The notes under the pieces are model-generated. The model was not told the origin of the DNA. It worked only from the letters and a program-made list of their open reading frames with translations, and did not search any database. 64,000 bases of DNA. Source: Paucisalibacillus globulus DSM 18846. GTDB lineage: Bacteria > Bacillota > Bacilli > Bacillales > Amphibacillaceae. The stretch spans positions 20,677-84,676 of the forward strand of contig NZ_KI519438.1 in the NCBI RefSeq assembly GCF_000482485.1, read 5' to 3'. Of the stretch, positions 1 through 8,575 are shown piece after piece. The translations under genes were made by a program, and so were the position numbers. Every line of letters starts with the position of its first letter. The first letter of the stretch is position 1.

Positions 1-438
1 ATGAACAATATTGGCACGAATTGTTCTTCTTCTAAAGTGATCTAACAGTCTACCTGGAGTTGCAACTACAATTTGAGGGCCATCTTTTAAAGAACGGATT
101 TGTCTATCCATTGGAGCCCCACCATAAACTGGTAGAACACGCACACCTTTAAATCTACCTAGTCGGTTTAATTCTTCTGCAACCTGAATGGCTAATTCTC
201 TAGTTGGAGCAACAACTAGACCTTGAACCTTTCTTTCTGTTGTGTCAATTTTCTCAAGCATTGGAATACCAAAAGCAGCAGTCTTTCCTGTTCCTGTCTG
301 AGCTTGGCCAATGACATCATTCCCAGCTAATGCAAGAGGAATGGTTTCTGCTTGTATGGGTGTTGCTTCTTCAAAACCCATTTTTTCTAAAGATTTCATT
401 ATCGGGTTTGAGATACCTAAGTCATTAAATGTTGTCAC
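1..438 (-). CDS. cshA: DEAD-box RNA helicase, N-terminal part (CshA-like)
   Basis: ATP-dependent RNA helicase that remodels RNA duplexes in ribosome assembly and mRNA turnover. Only the first 146 codons lie in the window; the C-terminal RecA domain runs off the left edge. I read the Q motif (GFEEATPIQ, about residues 21-29), Walker A AQTGTGKT (46-53), motif Ia PTRELAIQ, the GG motif and TPGR. The start is GTG with AAAGGAG about 8 bases upstream. These motifs give the family with certainty; assignment to CshA, rather than another DEAD-box paralogue, rests on overall resemblance to the Bacillus protein and on the long leader, which is common for cold-induced helicases. Confidence 0.85.
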   Translation of the reverse strand, partial: MTTFNDLGISNPIMKSLEKMGFEEATPIQAETIPLALAGNDVIGQAQTGTGKTAAFGIPMLEKIDTTERKVQGLVVAPTRELAIQVAEELNRLGRFKGVRVLPVYGGAPMDRQIRSLKDGPQIVVATPGRLLDHFRRRTIRANIVH

Positions 439-867
439 GCTTTTTTCTCCTTTGTGAAAATTAATCTTTTGTTTTAGCGCTTGACTTGCCGTGATGCTTG
501 TTCCGAGAATCACATCACTCATTTATCTTATCTTATCCATTAAAATGAAAACTTACATGTTCTTCGTGAGATAGGAACACTTTATAGATAATGTACAGAG
601 TAGCATGAATTTTTTCCATCCATAATAATTCAAGTGGAAAAGGCTTATCCAATTAGGAAGAACCTAAGAATTTTCCTTTTGGGGACATTCCCCTCTATGA
701 AACGTCTGATTTTCTTCAGACGATAAGCACCGTGGCAAATTAACCGTCATATTATGATAACATATGAGGAATAGTACAAGCTAGCCTACAAATGATATTT
801 CGTATAGAACATGCTAAAATAGTTAATTAAAAGAATACAAACTAACATAATTGTAGGAGGAAATAAA
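439..867 (-). promoter_or_regulatory. Long 5' leader of the helicase gene
   Basis: This 429-base stretch has no convincing gene. On the minus strand it would be transcribed as a roughly 300-nt untranslated leader. It contains two compact hairpins: CGTCTGA/TCAGACG at 703-722 and GGGGA/TCCCC at 681-693. The first is not followed by a T-run towards the helicase, so it does not look like a simple terminator. Long structured leaders are usual for cold-shock helicases, but I match this to no known RNA family. The rightmost ~90 bases hold the divergent promoter area of the downstream transporter gene. Confidence 0.4.
751..779 (-). promoter_or_regulatory. Sigma-A type promoter of the helicase gene
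   Basis: On the minus strand TTGTAC and CATAAT are separated by exactly 17 bases. Transcription from here would give a leader of about 300 nt before the helicase GTG. Inferred from consensus match only. Confidence 0.45.
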
Positions 868-1776
868 ATGAGAGTCCCTCCATTTAATCCATATATAGCA
901 ATAGTTATTGGCGTTTTATCCGTTTCGACATCTGCAGTACTAGTAAAATTAGCAGGTAATGCTCCAGCAGCGATAATTGCAAATTACCGACTATTACTAG
1001 CTGTATTATTAATGGCACCAATTATGATTTTAAAATATCGTCATGAATTCAAACTGATAACTAAAAAGGATTGGTTACTATCATCTCTTGCTGGAATTTT
1101 CCTTGCTTTTCATTTTATTCTCTGGTTTGAATCTTTAAATTATACGTCTGTGGCAAGCTCCGTTGTTCTAGTAACACTACAACCAATCTTTGCCTTTCTT
1201 GGAACATATCTTTTTTTCAAAGAAAGATTTTCTTCTGGCGCTGTAATTAGTATGGTGATTGCCCTTCTAGGAAGTGTCATCATAAGCTGGGGTGATTTCC
1301 AAATTAGCGGGATGGCACTATTTGGAGACATTTTAGCGTTTATTGGAGCAATTGCAATTACCGCTTATTTTCTATTAGGACAAAATGCTCGAAAACGAGT
1401 ATCCCTGATGACTTATACATTTGTTGTTTATGGGGTAAGTTCCATTACTTTAATCCTTTATAATTTGTTATTGCAAAATCCATTTTTGGGTTATCCAACG
1501 AAATACTGGATTATTTTCTTAGCTCTTGCCATCATTCCAACTTTCTTTGGACATACACTATTTAACTGGGCTTTAAAATGGTTAAGTACGTCTACAATTA
1601 GTATGGCCATTGTATTTGAACCCATTGGAGCTTCTATTCTAGCTTACTTTATTCTAGGAGAAAAAATCACTTGGTCCCAATGGCTAGGGGGTACCATTGT
1701 TATCTTCGGTTTGTTTTTATTTATTATGAGTACCACAAGAAAAGCTAGTTTTACCTTACATAAGAGAAACCGTTGA
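868..1776 (+). CDS. EamA/DMT family transporter
   Basis: Integral membrane transporter of the drug/metabolite superfamily, likely a small-molecule or amino-acid exporter; the substrate cannot be read from sequence. The 302-residue protein has about ten hydrophobic segments arranged as two EamA repeats (residues ~8-140 and ~150-290), the standard family size. The second repeat shows the typical ending ...FEPIGASILAYFILGE followed by WLGGTIVIFGLF. AGGAGG lies 9 bases before the ATG. It stands alone with its own ribosome binding site between a divergent helicase and a DegV gene. Confidence 0.85.
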   Translation: MRVPPFNPYIAIVIGVLSVSTSAVLVKLAGNAPAAIIANYRLLLAVLLMAPIMILKYRHEFKLITKKDWLLSSLAGIFLAFHFILWFESLNYTSVASSVVLVTLQPIFAFLGTYLFFKERFSSGAVISMVIALLGSVIISWGDFQISGMALFGDILAFIGAIAITAYFLLGQNARKRVSLMTYTFVVYGVSSITLILYNLLLQNPFLGYPTKYWIIFLALAIIPTFFGHTLFNWALKWLSTSTISMAIVFEPIGASILAYFILGEKITWSQWLGGTIVIFGLFLFIMSTTRKASFTLHKRNR

Positions 1777-1847
1777 GCTCTAACTATATTTACTTCATAA
1801 AAAACGTTATAATTAAACTTAACTAATCTAGAAAATAGGTGATTCTA

Positions 1848-2708
1848 TTGTCAATTCAGTTAATGACTGATGGTGGTGCCGATATCCCAAAAGAATTAAT
1901 GGATGTTGTAGACATTAAGATTATTCCATTATATTTAAATTTTAAAGATCAACAATATAAAAGTGGTGTTGAACTGGACATTCATAGCTTTTATAAAAAA
2001 ATTGAGGAAACAAAGGAATTACCTCGTTCAGCGGCTCCGAGTCCAAATGATTTCTATGAAGGTTATAAAAAAGTCGATCCATCCAAATCAATTCTAATGA
2101 TTAGCCTATCAGGTGGATTAAGTAGTACCTACGAAAATGCTGTTGCAGGAAAAGAATTACTACTCGAAGAAGAACCAAATCGTAAAATTGAAGTAATTAA
2201 TGCAAAAACAGCATCGGGCGGACAGGCCATATTATTATTTGAGGCATACCAAAAAATTCTAGAAAATAATTCTTTTGATGAAATTGTTAACCATTTGAAT
2301 CAAATGGTTAAACAAACAGCAACATTATTTGTACTAAAAACGTTAGAAAATTTAGTTCTTGGTGGAAGAATTGATAAGGTTAAAGGAACATTTGCTAAAA
2401 CCTTAAATATTAAACTTTTAATGAAGGCTAGTGAAGAAGGTACAATTGAAGTTGCCGAAAAGATTCGTGGAGACAAAAAATCCATTCGAAGGTTTGTTGA
2501 TCAAATCGGTGAGTATGTTAAGTCAGTTGAAGATAAAGTCTTAGTAATGACACATTGTAATGCAGCAGAACGCGCAAAAACTGTACTTGCTGATATTAAA
2601 GCAAAATACCACTTTAAAGAAACGTATATAACGGAGATGGGTCCACTTATTTCTACTTATGGTGGTGAAGGCGCTCTAGTTATTGCATTCTTTAAAGATA
2701 AAAACTAA
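1848..2708 (+). CDS. DegV family fatty-acid-binding protein
   Basis: DegV/FakB-type protein: binds a single fatty acid and presents it, in the FakAB system, to a fatty-acid kinase for incorporation into phospholipid. The family signature MTDGGADIPKEL is at the N-terminus and the second domain has the typical ending with MGPLISTYGGEGALVIAF. Length (286 aa) is usual. A GTG at 1839 is also open, but it lies inside the Shine-Dalgarno AGGTGA; TTG at 1848, five bases after that element, is the better start. No FakA kinase gene is visible nearby. Which lipid it binds is unknown. Confidence 0.85.
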   Translation: MSIQLMTDGGADIPKELMDVVDIKIIPLYLNFKDQQYKSGVELDIHSFYKKIEETKELPRSAAPSPNDFYEGYKKVDPSKSILMISLSGGLSSTYENAVAGKELLLEEEPNRKIEVINAKTASGGQAILLFEAYQKILENNSFDEIVNHLNQMVKQTATLFVLKTLENLVLGGRIDKVKGTFAKTLNIKLLMKASEEGTIEVAEKIRGDKKSIRRFVDQIGEYVKSVEDKVLVMTHCNAAERAKTVLADIKAKYHFKETYITEMGPLISTYGGEGALVIAFFKDKN

Positions 2709-2715
2709 CACAGTT

Positions 2716-2775
2716 AAGAGGTCTATCACCCAACATACAATATTCATATGTTGTATGTTGGGTGATAGACCTCTT
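2716..2775. terminator. Very strong bidirectional terminator
   Basis: A perfect 25-bp stem (2716-2740 with 2751-2775) around a 10-base loop sits between two convergent genes, degV-like (+) and the esterase (-). Its A- and T-rich flanks serve either direction. Confidence 0.85.
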
Positions 2776-2780
2776 CTATT

Positions 2781-3503
2781 TCATACTAAATCTGCTGAAA
2801 CTTCATTTACTCCAGAAGGCTTTAACAGAAACTCGTGAACCATTCTATTCAACGTATCTTTGTCATTCCCAAGACATATTAAATGCCTTGAACGTTCAAA
2901 AAACACCACTTCTTTACGTTTTGATGATATTTCTTTATCTAAATAATATGCAGTTTTATACGGGACCATATTATCCATTTGACCTTGTGCAATTAGTACT
3001 GGGCTTTCTACATTTTTTAATGACTTTCTTGTTAAACGCACTAACTTTAAAAACTCTATATTTGCTTTAAACGGAACGCTTCCAAGCTTCCTCTTGTAAT
3101 GACGATAGAGTTTATTTTGCGGTAACTTCCCTGTCACACCGTCCCTTACTATTTCTCCAAGATCAAAACTAATTTGTTTAAATGATAAGTATTTTCCAGC
3201 AGTAGCTAAGAGTACAAGCTTATCGACTTTATATTTTGCAGCCAAATAAGCAGCAATCATTCCTCCCATGGAAAAGCCAATAATATATATTTCATCAAAA
3301 CTCTCCTTTAGTTTCTTTAAGGAAGCTTCAGCTGTTTCAATCCAACTTTTGTAATTTACATTCTCAAGTGCGAGCTTTCTTCCATGACCCGGCAAAGTGG
3401 GAACTGAAATATGCCAATCCGTACGCTCTTGTAGATACTCTGTTAGTGGTTCCAATTCATGAGGGCCACCGGTAAATCCGTGGATGATTAAACAACCAAT
3501 CAT
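2781..3503 (-). CDS. Carboxylesterase (Est30-like alpha/beta hydrolase)
   Basis: Serine hydrolase of short carboxylic esters, cytoplasmic, of the monoacylglycerol-lipase-like thermostable esterase type. The N-terminus has the oxyanion motif HGFTGGP (8-14). The nucleophile is Ser78 in GFSMGG, the acid is probably the Asp of GQMDNMVP, and the base is the His of RSRHL near the C-terminus. It has 240 residues, the usual family length, and no signal peptide. The start is supported by AAAGGAG 9 bases upstream. It is a single-gene unit ending in the shared terminator with the DegV gene. Confidence 0.85.
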   Translation of the reverse strand: MIGCLIIHGFTGGPHELEPLTEYLQERTDWHISVPTLPGHGRKLALENVNYKSWIETAEASLKKLKESFDEIYIIGFSMGGMIAAYLAAKYKVDKLVLLATAGKYLSFKQISFDLGEIVRDGVTGKLPQNKLYRHYKRKLGSVPFKANIEFLKLVRLTRKSLKNVESPVLIAQGQMDNMVPYKTAYYLDKEISSKRKEVVFFERSRHLICLGNDKDTLNRMVHEFLLKPSGVNEVSADLV

Positions 3504-3636
3504 GATGTATTCTCCTTTATAAAGTCTTCAGTTAAGAGCTATTAATCGTAAGTTCTTTTTACTTTTTCCCTAAACTACTCAAAAAAATGCAGTTAGCTCT
3601 CAAATTCCCATCGAAAAAAATGAATTAATCTAGGGG

Positions 3637-4029
3637 TCAACGGAATGTCTTCATAAAGTCACCAAATTGTTTAATAATAGGGGATACTTGATGATATGTG
3701 TTTGCCATTTGACTTACTGTTGATAATACTTTATCAAGATTTAACTGCCCATTTTGATCCTGAAATTGTGATACCATTCCATTTTGCGGTTGGGCTTGTT
3801 GATTATTTCCTTGCTGTTGTTGATTACTGGAATACCAATCCTGTGGTTGTTGTGGCTTAGCAAATTGTTCAAATGGTGATTGTGGCTGTTGATAGATATT
3901 TTGATGATACTGCATATATTGTGATGGATGGAAAGGTTCTTGGATTGGTTCGTTATACGGTTGGCTATACTGTTGATATTGTTGCTGATAGTCTTGGCGC
4001 ATATGTGGAGGATGCCCGAAATTCCTCAT
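3637..4029 (-). CDS. yppG: YppG-like protein, Gln/Pro-rich
   Basis: Small Bacillaceae-specific protein of unknown biochemical role; YppG-like proteins have been associated with the spore coat. About 130 residues: an N-terminal two thirds extremely rich in Q, P, Y and N (low complexity, probably disordered), then a conserved tail of the form LDKVLSTVSQMANTYHQVSPIIKQFGDFM that I recognise as the YppG family end. Start: a GTG at 4038 is in frame but abuts AGGAAAGG, whereas ATG at 4029 sits 9 bases after it and is preferred. Single-gene unit followed upstream by an intergenic repeat. Confidence 0.65.
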   Translation of the reverse strand: MRNFGHPPHMRQDYQQQYQQYSQPYNEPIQEPFHPSQYMQYHQNIYQQPQSPFEQFAKPQQPQDWYSSNQQQQGNNQQAQPQNGMVSQFQDQNGQLNLDKVLSTVSQMANTYHQVSPIIKQFGDFMKTFR

Positions 4030-4102
4030 ATGACACACCCTTTCCTAATTAGCTTTTTACTATAAGTTATGCAAAAGTAGGTTCTAGTGTGTTTATGCTA
4101 CA

Positions 4103-4312
4103 GAACAAAAGCGCAAGCGCCCGGTTAGCGACGTATGGACTGCGCCCTGCCATGCAGGGTGGGACTGCGTTGCCACGCAAAGTGGGGGATTTAGCAGTCC
4201 ATTCCCCGTAGGAGATAAAGGAAACACGACGAACGAAGAGAGTCGATGTTGACTTATCGTACGGAGGTGAAGGAAGTCCAATAGTCGCTAGGTGCTGAAG
4301 CTGGACGTGGTC
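4103..4312. repeat. Intergenic Bacillaceae repeat (GC-rich, structured)
   Basis: A 210-base stretch clearly richer in GC than its surroundings, beginning AAAAGCGCAAGCGCCCGG and ending with GGTGCTGAAGCTGGACG. It has internal short repeats (CCCTGCCATGCAGGG; GGACTGC twice). I recognise this as a dispersed intergenic element common in Bacillus-related genomes. A 62-codon open frame on the minus strand crosses it but has no ribosome site and no protein-like features. Only one copy of this family is in the window. Confidence 0.6.
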
Positions 4313-4385
4313 GTTCCTGATTAATTATCCACAGGCAGAGACTTTTATAATTTCGTAAACAATAAAAAAAGAAACACGCGATTAG

Positions 4386-5783
4386 CTAGCGTGCTTCCCT
4401 TTTCTTATCCTTCTGTTGGATTAGTACAAAAATAAATATCCCTATTGAAACAAGAGAAAAATATGGTTGATATTCGCATAGTACAATAAGAACTAATCCA
4501 AAAAAGGCCATTATTTCTTTTATAGTGAGCTGACCTAGTTTTTTATCTAATAGAGCAGCTGCATTTTCCATTTTAACCATTAAGTTAATAATGAATAATA
4601 TTAAAATTAAAAAGAGAAAGCCTATACTCCACCAAGTAAAATGGACAATAGAATAAATAACGATTGGAATCATAATAGGAACAAAACCTATCCATGCCCA
4701 AGATTTTATCGTATTACGAAAACTCTCCACATCCCAAGGTAATACTTGTACAATTCCGGTATGAAATCTATTCGTAAATATACTAGCTACAAATGACGTG
4801 TAAACATGTATACTTATTGCAATCCCAATCAATACAATCACATCATTTACAAATGTTAATATGACAATAGCAAGAAATAATCCACCTGATACTTGGATAA
4901 TGAGTTCAATATTTTCTCTAAAGTGCTGTAGCCATAATCTTTTATGAATGACAACATCAGTATAGGCAAATGGTCTTTTTCTTGAAGCCCTGTTTTGAAA
5001 TATATTATATTTCCTCTCTCTTCTAAACTTTGTTTTAGTTGCCTTGGAAATTAAAGGCATATTCCAAACCAAAAAGTCATTTATCTCGGTTACCCTTCCC
5101 CAATGAACCCGGGAGAATAATTTCTTGCTTAAAATAATATTAGTAATCATTACGATTGCCAAAATAATAATACTGATCACTTTCGTTTGCTGTAGTAGAG
5201 TTCCAACTATGTCTAAGATGATAATTGACATAAAGATACTTACTTTCACAAAGAAACTTGCCTGAAATAACTTCCACTGCGGAATGGTCATGAAAACTTC
5301 AATCATCCAAAATAATAGAAAGTAAATCCATATTAACACAGCATCGATTGGTGTAATTAAAATTATTAAAGTACCAATAATTAAATACAAAAGTAATTGC
5401 TTCATCCACTGCTCTATTACAACAAAATAGGCAATACTCTTTATTGAATGAGGTAGCATTCCTAATTGATACTCTGAACTAGTAATTAATACTCCAGGAT
5501 TACGAAATGATTTAAATACATATCGTATCGGCACAATTGTTAATATAAGCCAAAATCGTTCCTCCATTTGCTGTTCAATAAAAATAAATTCATCTTGAAA
5601 TTGCCTCATAAAATCGTTAAATATAAAGATACTAGCAAATACATAACCACCAACTATAAGAGAATAAAGTATAGTGGTTTTATCGAATGAAATCTGTGCA
5701 AGTTGTTTTTTTATCATTCTTTTCTTACGGAATCGATTACTACGAATAAGCCAATATGCGTACCAGGAAGAGGAACGACTCAT
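4386..5783 (-). CDS. ABC transporter permease, EcsB-like
   Basis: Membrane subunit of an ABC exporter encoded with the ATPase just upstream (4-base overlap, so translational coupling). 465 residues, about ten hydrophobic segments in pairs, with a long Lys/Arg-rich cytoplasmic loop near residues 235-275. The N-terminus WYAYWLIRSNRFRKKR is typical of EcsB-type permeases. It is longer than B. subtilis EcsB (408 aa), so it may be a paralogue of the YthQ kind rather than EcsB itself. EcsAB influences secretion, regulated proteolysis and competence; the transported substrate is not known. Reads towards the repeat at 4103-4312. Confidence 0.7.
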   Translation of the reverse strand: MSRSSSWYAYWLIRSNRFRKKRMIKKQLAQISFDKTTILYSLIVGGYVFASIFIFNDFMRQFQDEFIFIEQQMEERFWLILTIVPIRYVFKSFRNPGVLITSSEYQLGMLPHSIKSIAYFVVIEQWMKQLLLYLIIGTLIILITPIDAVLIWIYFLLFWMIEVFMTIPQWKLFQASFFVKVSIFMSIIILDIVGTLLQQTKVISIIILAIVMITNIILSKKLFSRVHWGRVTEINDFLVWNMPLISKATKTKFRRERKYNIFQNRASRKRPFAYTDVVIHKRLWLQHFRENIELIIQVSGGLFLAIVILTFVNDVIVLIGIAISIHVYTSFVASIFTNRFHTGIVQVLPWDVESFRNTIKSWAWIGFVPIMIPIVIYSIVHFTWWSIGFLFLILILFIINLMVKMENAAALLDKKLGQLTIKEIMAFFGLVLIVLCEYQPYFSLVSIGIFIFVLIQQKDKKREAR

Positions 5784-6481
5784 AGGTCTTCACTTCTCCT
5801 TTTTATCGTTTCAAACTCTGAAATCTGTCCTTTATGTAATATCTTTCCCTCTTGTAACATGATAAATTGATCGGCAATATTCTTCACACGCTTTAACTGG
5901 TGGGTTGTTAACAGAATACTAGTACCACTTGCTATCTTTTCTTTCAATATCTCCTCAAAGTAATCAACCGCATATATATCAAGCCCCATAAATGGTTCAT
6001 CAATTAATAATAGTGGAACATCTGGTAACATTGCACAAATGGTTTGTACCTTCTGTCGCATTCCTTTTGATAATGATTCTGGATATTCGTTTAGCTTTCC
6101 TTGTAGCTCAAAGCCTTCCACGTATTTACCAATACGCTTTTTTAATTCCATTTCTTCCATTTGATAGCTTTTTCCATACAATTGAAAATGCTGCATAGCC
6201 GTTAATTCTGACATGAGTAATGGTTCCTCAGGTATAAAAGCAATATTCTTTTTATAATCGAGAAAACTAGTATCTAGGTTAAACTCCCCATCAATGGTAA
6301 TCTCACCATTTGTCTTATCTTGAATACCCATAATTGTTTTCATCAGCGTGGATTTTCCTGCACCATTATGACCAACTAATGCAATAACCGAACCTTTATC
6401 TAGAGTAAAAGATATATTGTTTAATAGTTTAGTGTCATTAATCGCCACATTTAAATTACTTACTTCTAATAATTTTCTCAT
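5780..6481 (-). CDS. ABC transporter ATP-binding protein, EcsA-like
   Basis: Nucleotide-binding subunit for the neighbouring permease. Walker A GHNGAGKST, Walker B LLLIDEP, the H-loop TTHQL and a variant signature LSKGMRQK, which is the form usual in EcsA-type exporters rather than LSGGQ. About 233 residues. A GTG at 6493 is in frame but falls in the purine-rich AGGTGGTG; ATG at 6481, 5-7 bases after it, is the likely start. The 4-base overlap with the permease gene implies a two-gene operon. Confidence 0.8.
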   Translation of the reverse strand: MRKLLEVSNLNVAINDTKLLNNISFTLDKGSVIALVGHNGAGKSTLMKTIMGIQDKTNGEITIDGEFNLDTSFLDYKKNIAFIPEEPLLMSELTAMQHFQLYGKSYQMEEMELKKRIGKYVEGFELQGKLNEYPESLSKGMRQKVQTICAMLPDVPLLLIDEPFMGLDIYAVDYFEEILKEKIASGTSILLTTHQLKRVKNIADQFIMLQEGKILHKGQISEFETIKRRSEDL

Positions 6482-6633
6482 TACAATCACCACCTATGTA
6501 AATTTACGTTTTTTAATATTAAAAGGTTTCAAAAAAGTAAATATAACACACTAATGTCGGTAAAAACCGAATGTTACATGCCGAATAATGTGTTTTTATC
6601 ATTAAATTCATGTAAAAAACATGTAAATTAATT

Positions 6634-6653
6634 AAAAAAAGCCTAGCTTTTTT
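6634..6653. terminator. Short hairpin with T-run before phnD
   Basis: AAAAAAGC-CTA-GCTTTTTT forms an 8-bp stem with a 3-base loop in the intergenic gap between the divergent EcsA-like gene and phnD. It could be a weak terminator or attenuator ahead of phnD; which direction it serves is unclear. No TTAACA-type Pho box was seen in this gap. Confidence 0.35.
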
Positions 6654-6717
6654 CGGAGATTTAGTATTTAATAAAATAGAAAGCATAAATATTTTTATAT
6701 TTCTTAGGAGGGTCACA

Positions 6718-7668
6718 ATGAAGAAACTTTATGGTCTAGTGCTTATTTTAGGTTTAGCACTTGTACTAGCAGCATGCGGAGGTTCTGATGACGATAATGC
6801 ATCAGACAAGTCAAACGGAGATAAAAAAGACGAGGCAACTGAAACTGATGGAATGATTCCTGAAACGTTAGTTATTGGTTTCGTACCATCACAAGACTCT
6901 GATAAAATCGCAGATACTGTAGAACCTTTGGCAAACCGTTTAGGTGAAGAACTAGAAATTGAAGTAAAAAGTCAAGTTATGACTGATTATAACGCTTTAG
7001 TAGAAGCAATGGGTGCTAACCAAGTACACGTTGGCTTCATTCCGGCATTTGGATATGTTCTAGCAAATGAACAATATGATGTAGAAGTAATCTTAAAATC
7101 CATCCGTTATGGATCAGGTACATACAAAGCACAATATCTAGTACGCTCAGATTCTGGTATTGAAAGCCTTGCTGACTTAGAAGGTAAAGTTTGGGCATAT
7201 GGTGATCAAACTTCTACATCCGGATACTTATTCCCGGCAAACCAAATGATGGAAGAATTCGACCTTGAAACTGCAGCAGATTTAGAAGCATTTTTCGGTG
7301 GCACTAGTCAAGTAGGTGCGCATGACACTGCAGCAATTGCTGTATATGAAGGTGACGCTGACGTTGCAACTACTTTCGATGATGTACGTGAGGAACTTGA
7401 AGAGGAGTATCCGGATATTATGGAAAAACTAAAAGTTTTAACTCACACAGAAGAAATTCCTAATGACACGATTTCTGTAACAAAAGAATTAGATAAAGAA
7501 TTTGTCCAAAAGATTAAAGAAGTATTCCTATCATTCAATGAAGACGATGAAATGATCAAAATCATGGATGAAGTTTACAACTGGGATGCTATTGATGAAG
7601 CAACTGACGAGGAATATCAAGTGGTAAAAGATACTTATGCTAAATTTAAGGATTCAGTTGGTTTCTAA
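6718..7668 (+). CDS. phnD: Phosphonate/phosphite-type ABC substrate-binding lipoprotein
   Basis: Extracellular, membrane-anchored receptor of a PhnCDE-type importer for phosphonates, phosphite or related phosphorus compounds. Signal peptide with lipobox LAAC (Cys20), then an acidic linker, then the periplasmic-binding fold with motifs VIGFVPSQDSDK, GYVLANEQ and TSTSGYLFPANQM that identify PhnD/PtxB-like proteins. 316 aa, usual length. AGGAGG precedes the ATG. First gene of a five-gene cluster; a hairpin after it probably lets it be made in excess of the membrane parts. The true ligand cannot be decided from sequence. Confidence 0.85.
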   Translation: MKKLYGLVLILGLALVLAACGGSDDDNASDKSNGDKKDEATETDGMIPETLVIGFVPSQDSDKIADTVEPLANRLGEELEIEVKSQVMTDYNALVEAMGANQVHVGFIPAFGYVLANEQYDVEVILKSIRYGSGTYKAQYLVRSDSGIESLADLEGKVWAYGDQTSTSGYLFPANQMMEEFDLETAADLEAFFGGTSQVGAHDTAAIAVYEGDADVATTFDDVREELEEEYPDIMEKLKVLTHTEEIPNDTISVTKELDKEFVQKIKEVFLSFNEDDEMIKIMDEVYNWDAIDEATDEEYQVVKDTYAKFKDSVGF

Positions 7669-7699
7669 TTTAAGGATAAAATAGTTAAATATATATGAC

Positions 7700-7732
7700 A
7701 AAGGGAAGGGTAATTTACTTCCCTTTTGTTAT
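7700..7732 (+). terminator. Attenuating hairpin between phnD and phnC
   Basis: AAAGGGAAG pairs with CTTCCCTTT across a 9-base loop, followed by a short T-rich run. Such a hairpin between a binding-protein gene and its transporter genes usually reduces read-through or protects the upstream mRNA. Confidence 0.5.
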
Positions 7733-7801
7733 GTTAAATATATTAGAATAATGATACAATTAATGAGAAAAAACTTAACCTTTATTGGGGGATTTATTAT
7801 A

Positions 7802-8575
7802 ATGATTGAATTTAAAAATGTTGGTCTTGTCTATCCAAATGGAACAGAAGGTTTAAAAAACATCAATGTAAAAATCAATGATGGCGAGTTTGTCGTTATT
7901 GTTGGATTGTCAGGTGCCGGAAAGTCTACGTTTATTCGTAGTATTAATCGTTTGGTTACTCCTACATCTGGATCTCTTCTAGTAGACAATGAAGATATTT
8001 TGAAGTTTAAAGGTAAAAATCTTCGTAAACTCCGCACAAAAGTCGGTATGATTTTCCAAAACTATAATCTAGTAAAACGTACCAATGTTTTTAAAAATGT
8101 ACTAGCTGGTAGATTAGGTCATACAGGTACATTACGCTCTATATTTAATCTTTATTCAAAAGAGGACAAAGCACTTGCTTATAATAATTTAAATCGAGTA
8201 AATATTGCTGAAAAACTTTATAACCGTGCGGATGAATTAAGTGGCGGTCAGCAACAACGTGTCAGTATCGCTCGTGTGTTAACACAGAAACCAAAATACA
8301 TTTTAGCAGATGAGCCCGTTGCATCACTTGATCCACCAACTTCCCATCAGGTAATGACCTATCTTAAAAAGATTAATAAAGAAGATAATATTACAACTAT
8401 CGTCAACCTACACTTTATTGATATGGCAATGGAATACGCAGATCGCATTATCGGTATGCGAGCAGGTGAAGTTGTATTTGACGGGCCAGTTTCTGAAGTG
8501 ACAGAAAAAACGTTTGAAGAAATTTATGGGCGTTCTATTCGCGAGGATGACTTGCGTGGGGGGGCACAAGAATAG
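7802..8575 (+). CDS. phnC: Phosphonate-type ABC transporter ATP-binding protein
   Basis: Energises uptake of the PhnD ligand. Walker A GLSGAGKST, signature LSGGQQQR, Walker B YILADEP followed by VASLDPPTS, and H-loop VNLHFID; all typical of PhnC. An upstream ATG at 7751 is open, but ATG at 7802 follows GGGGGA at good spacing and gives the family length (257 aa) and N-terminus MIEFKNVGLVYPNG. Its TAG stop overlaps the GTG start of the next gene by one base, indicating tight coupling. Confidence 0.88.
   Translation: MIEFKNVGLVYPNGTEGLKNINVKINDGEFVVIVGLSGAGKSTFIRSINRLVTPTSGSLLVDNEDILKFKGKNLRKLRTKVGMIFQNYNLVKRTNVFKNVLAGRLGHTGTLRSIFNLYSKEDKALAYNNLNRVNIAEKLYNRADELSGGQQQRVSIARVLTQKPKYILADEPVASLDPPTSHQVMTYLKKINKEDNITTIVNLHFIDMAMEYADRIIGMRAGEVVFDGPVSEVTEKTFEEIYGRSIREDDLRGGAQE

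Noticed and set aside
4093..4281. 62-codon minus-strand ORF
   Set aside because: Sits in the intergenic repeat at 4103-4312; GC-rich repeat sequence keeps the frame open by chance.
6519..6716. 65-codon minus-strand ORF in the phnD promoter region
   Set aside because: No Shine-Dalgarno; low-complexity AT sequence; overlaps the hairpin before phnD.
6482..6717. Pho box before phnD
   Set aside because: Looked for paired TTAACA-like repeats; only two CATGTAAA phrases were found, which do not fit the pattern.
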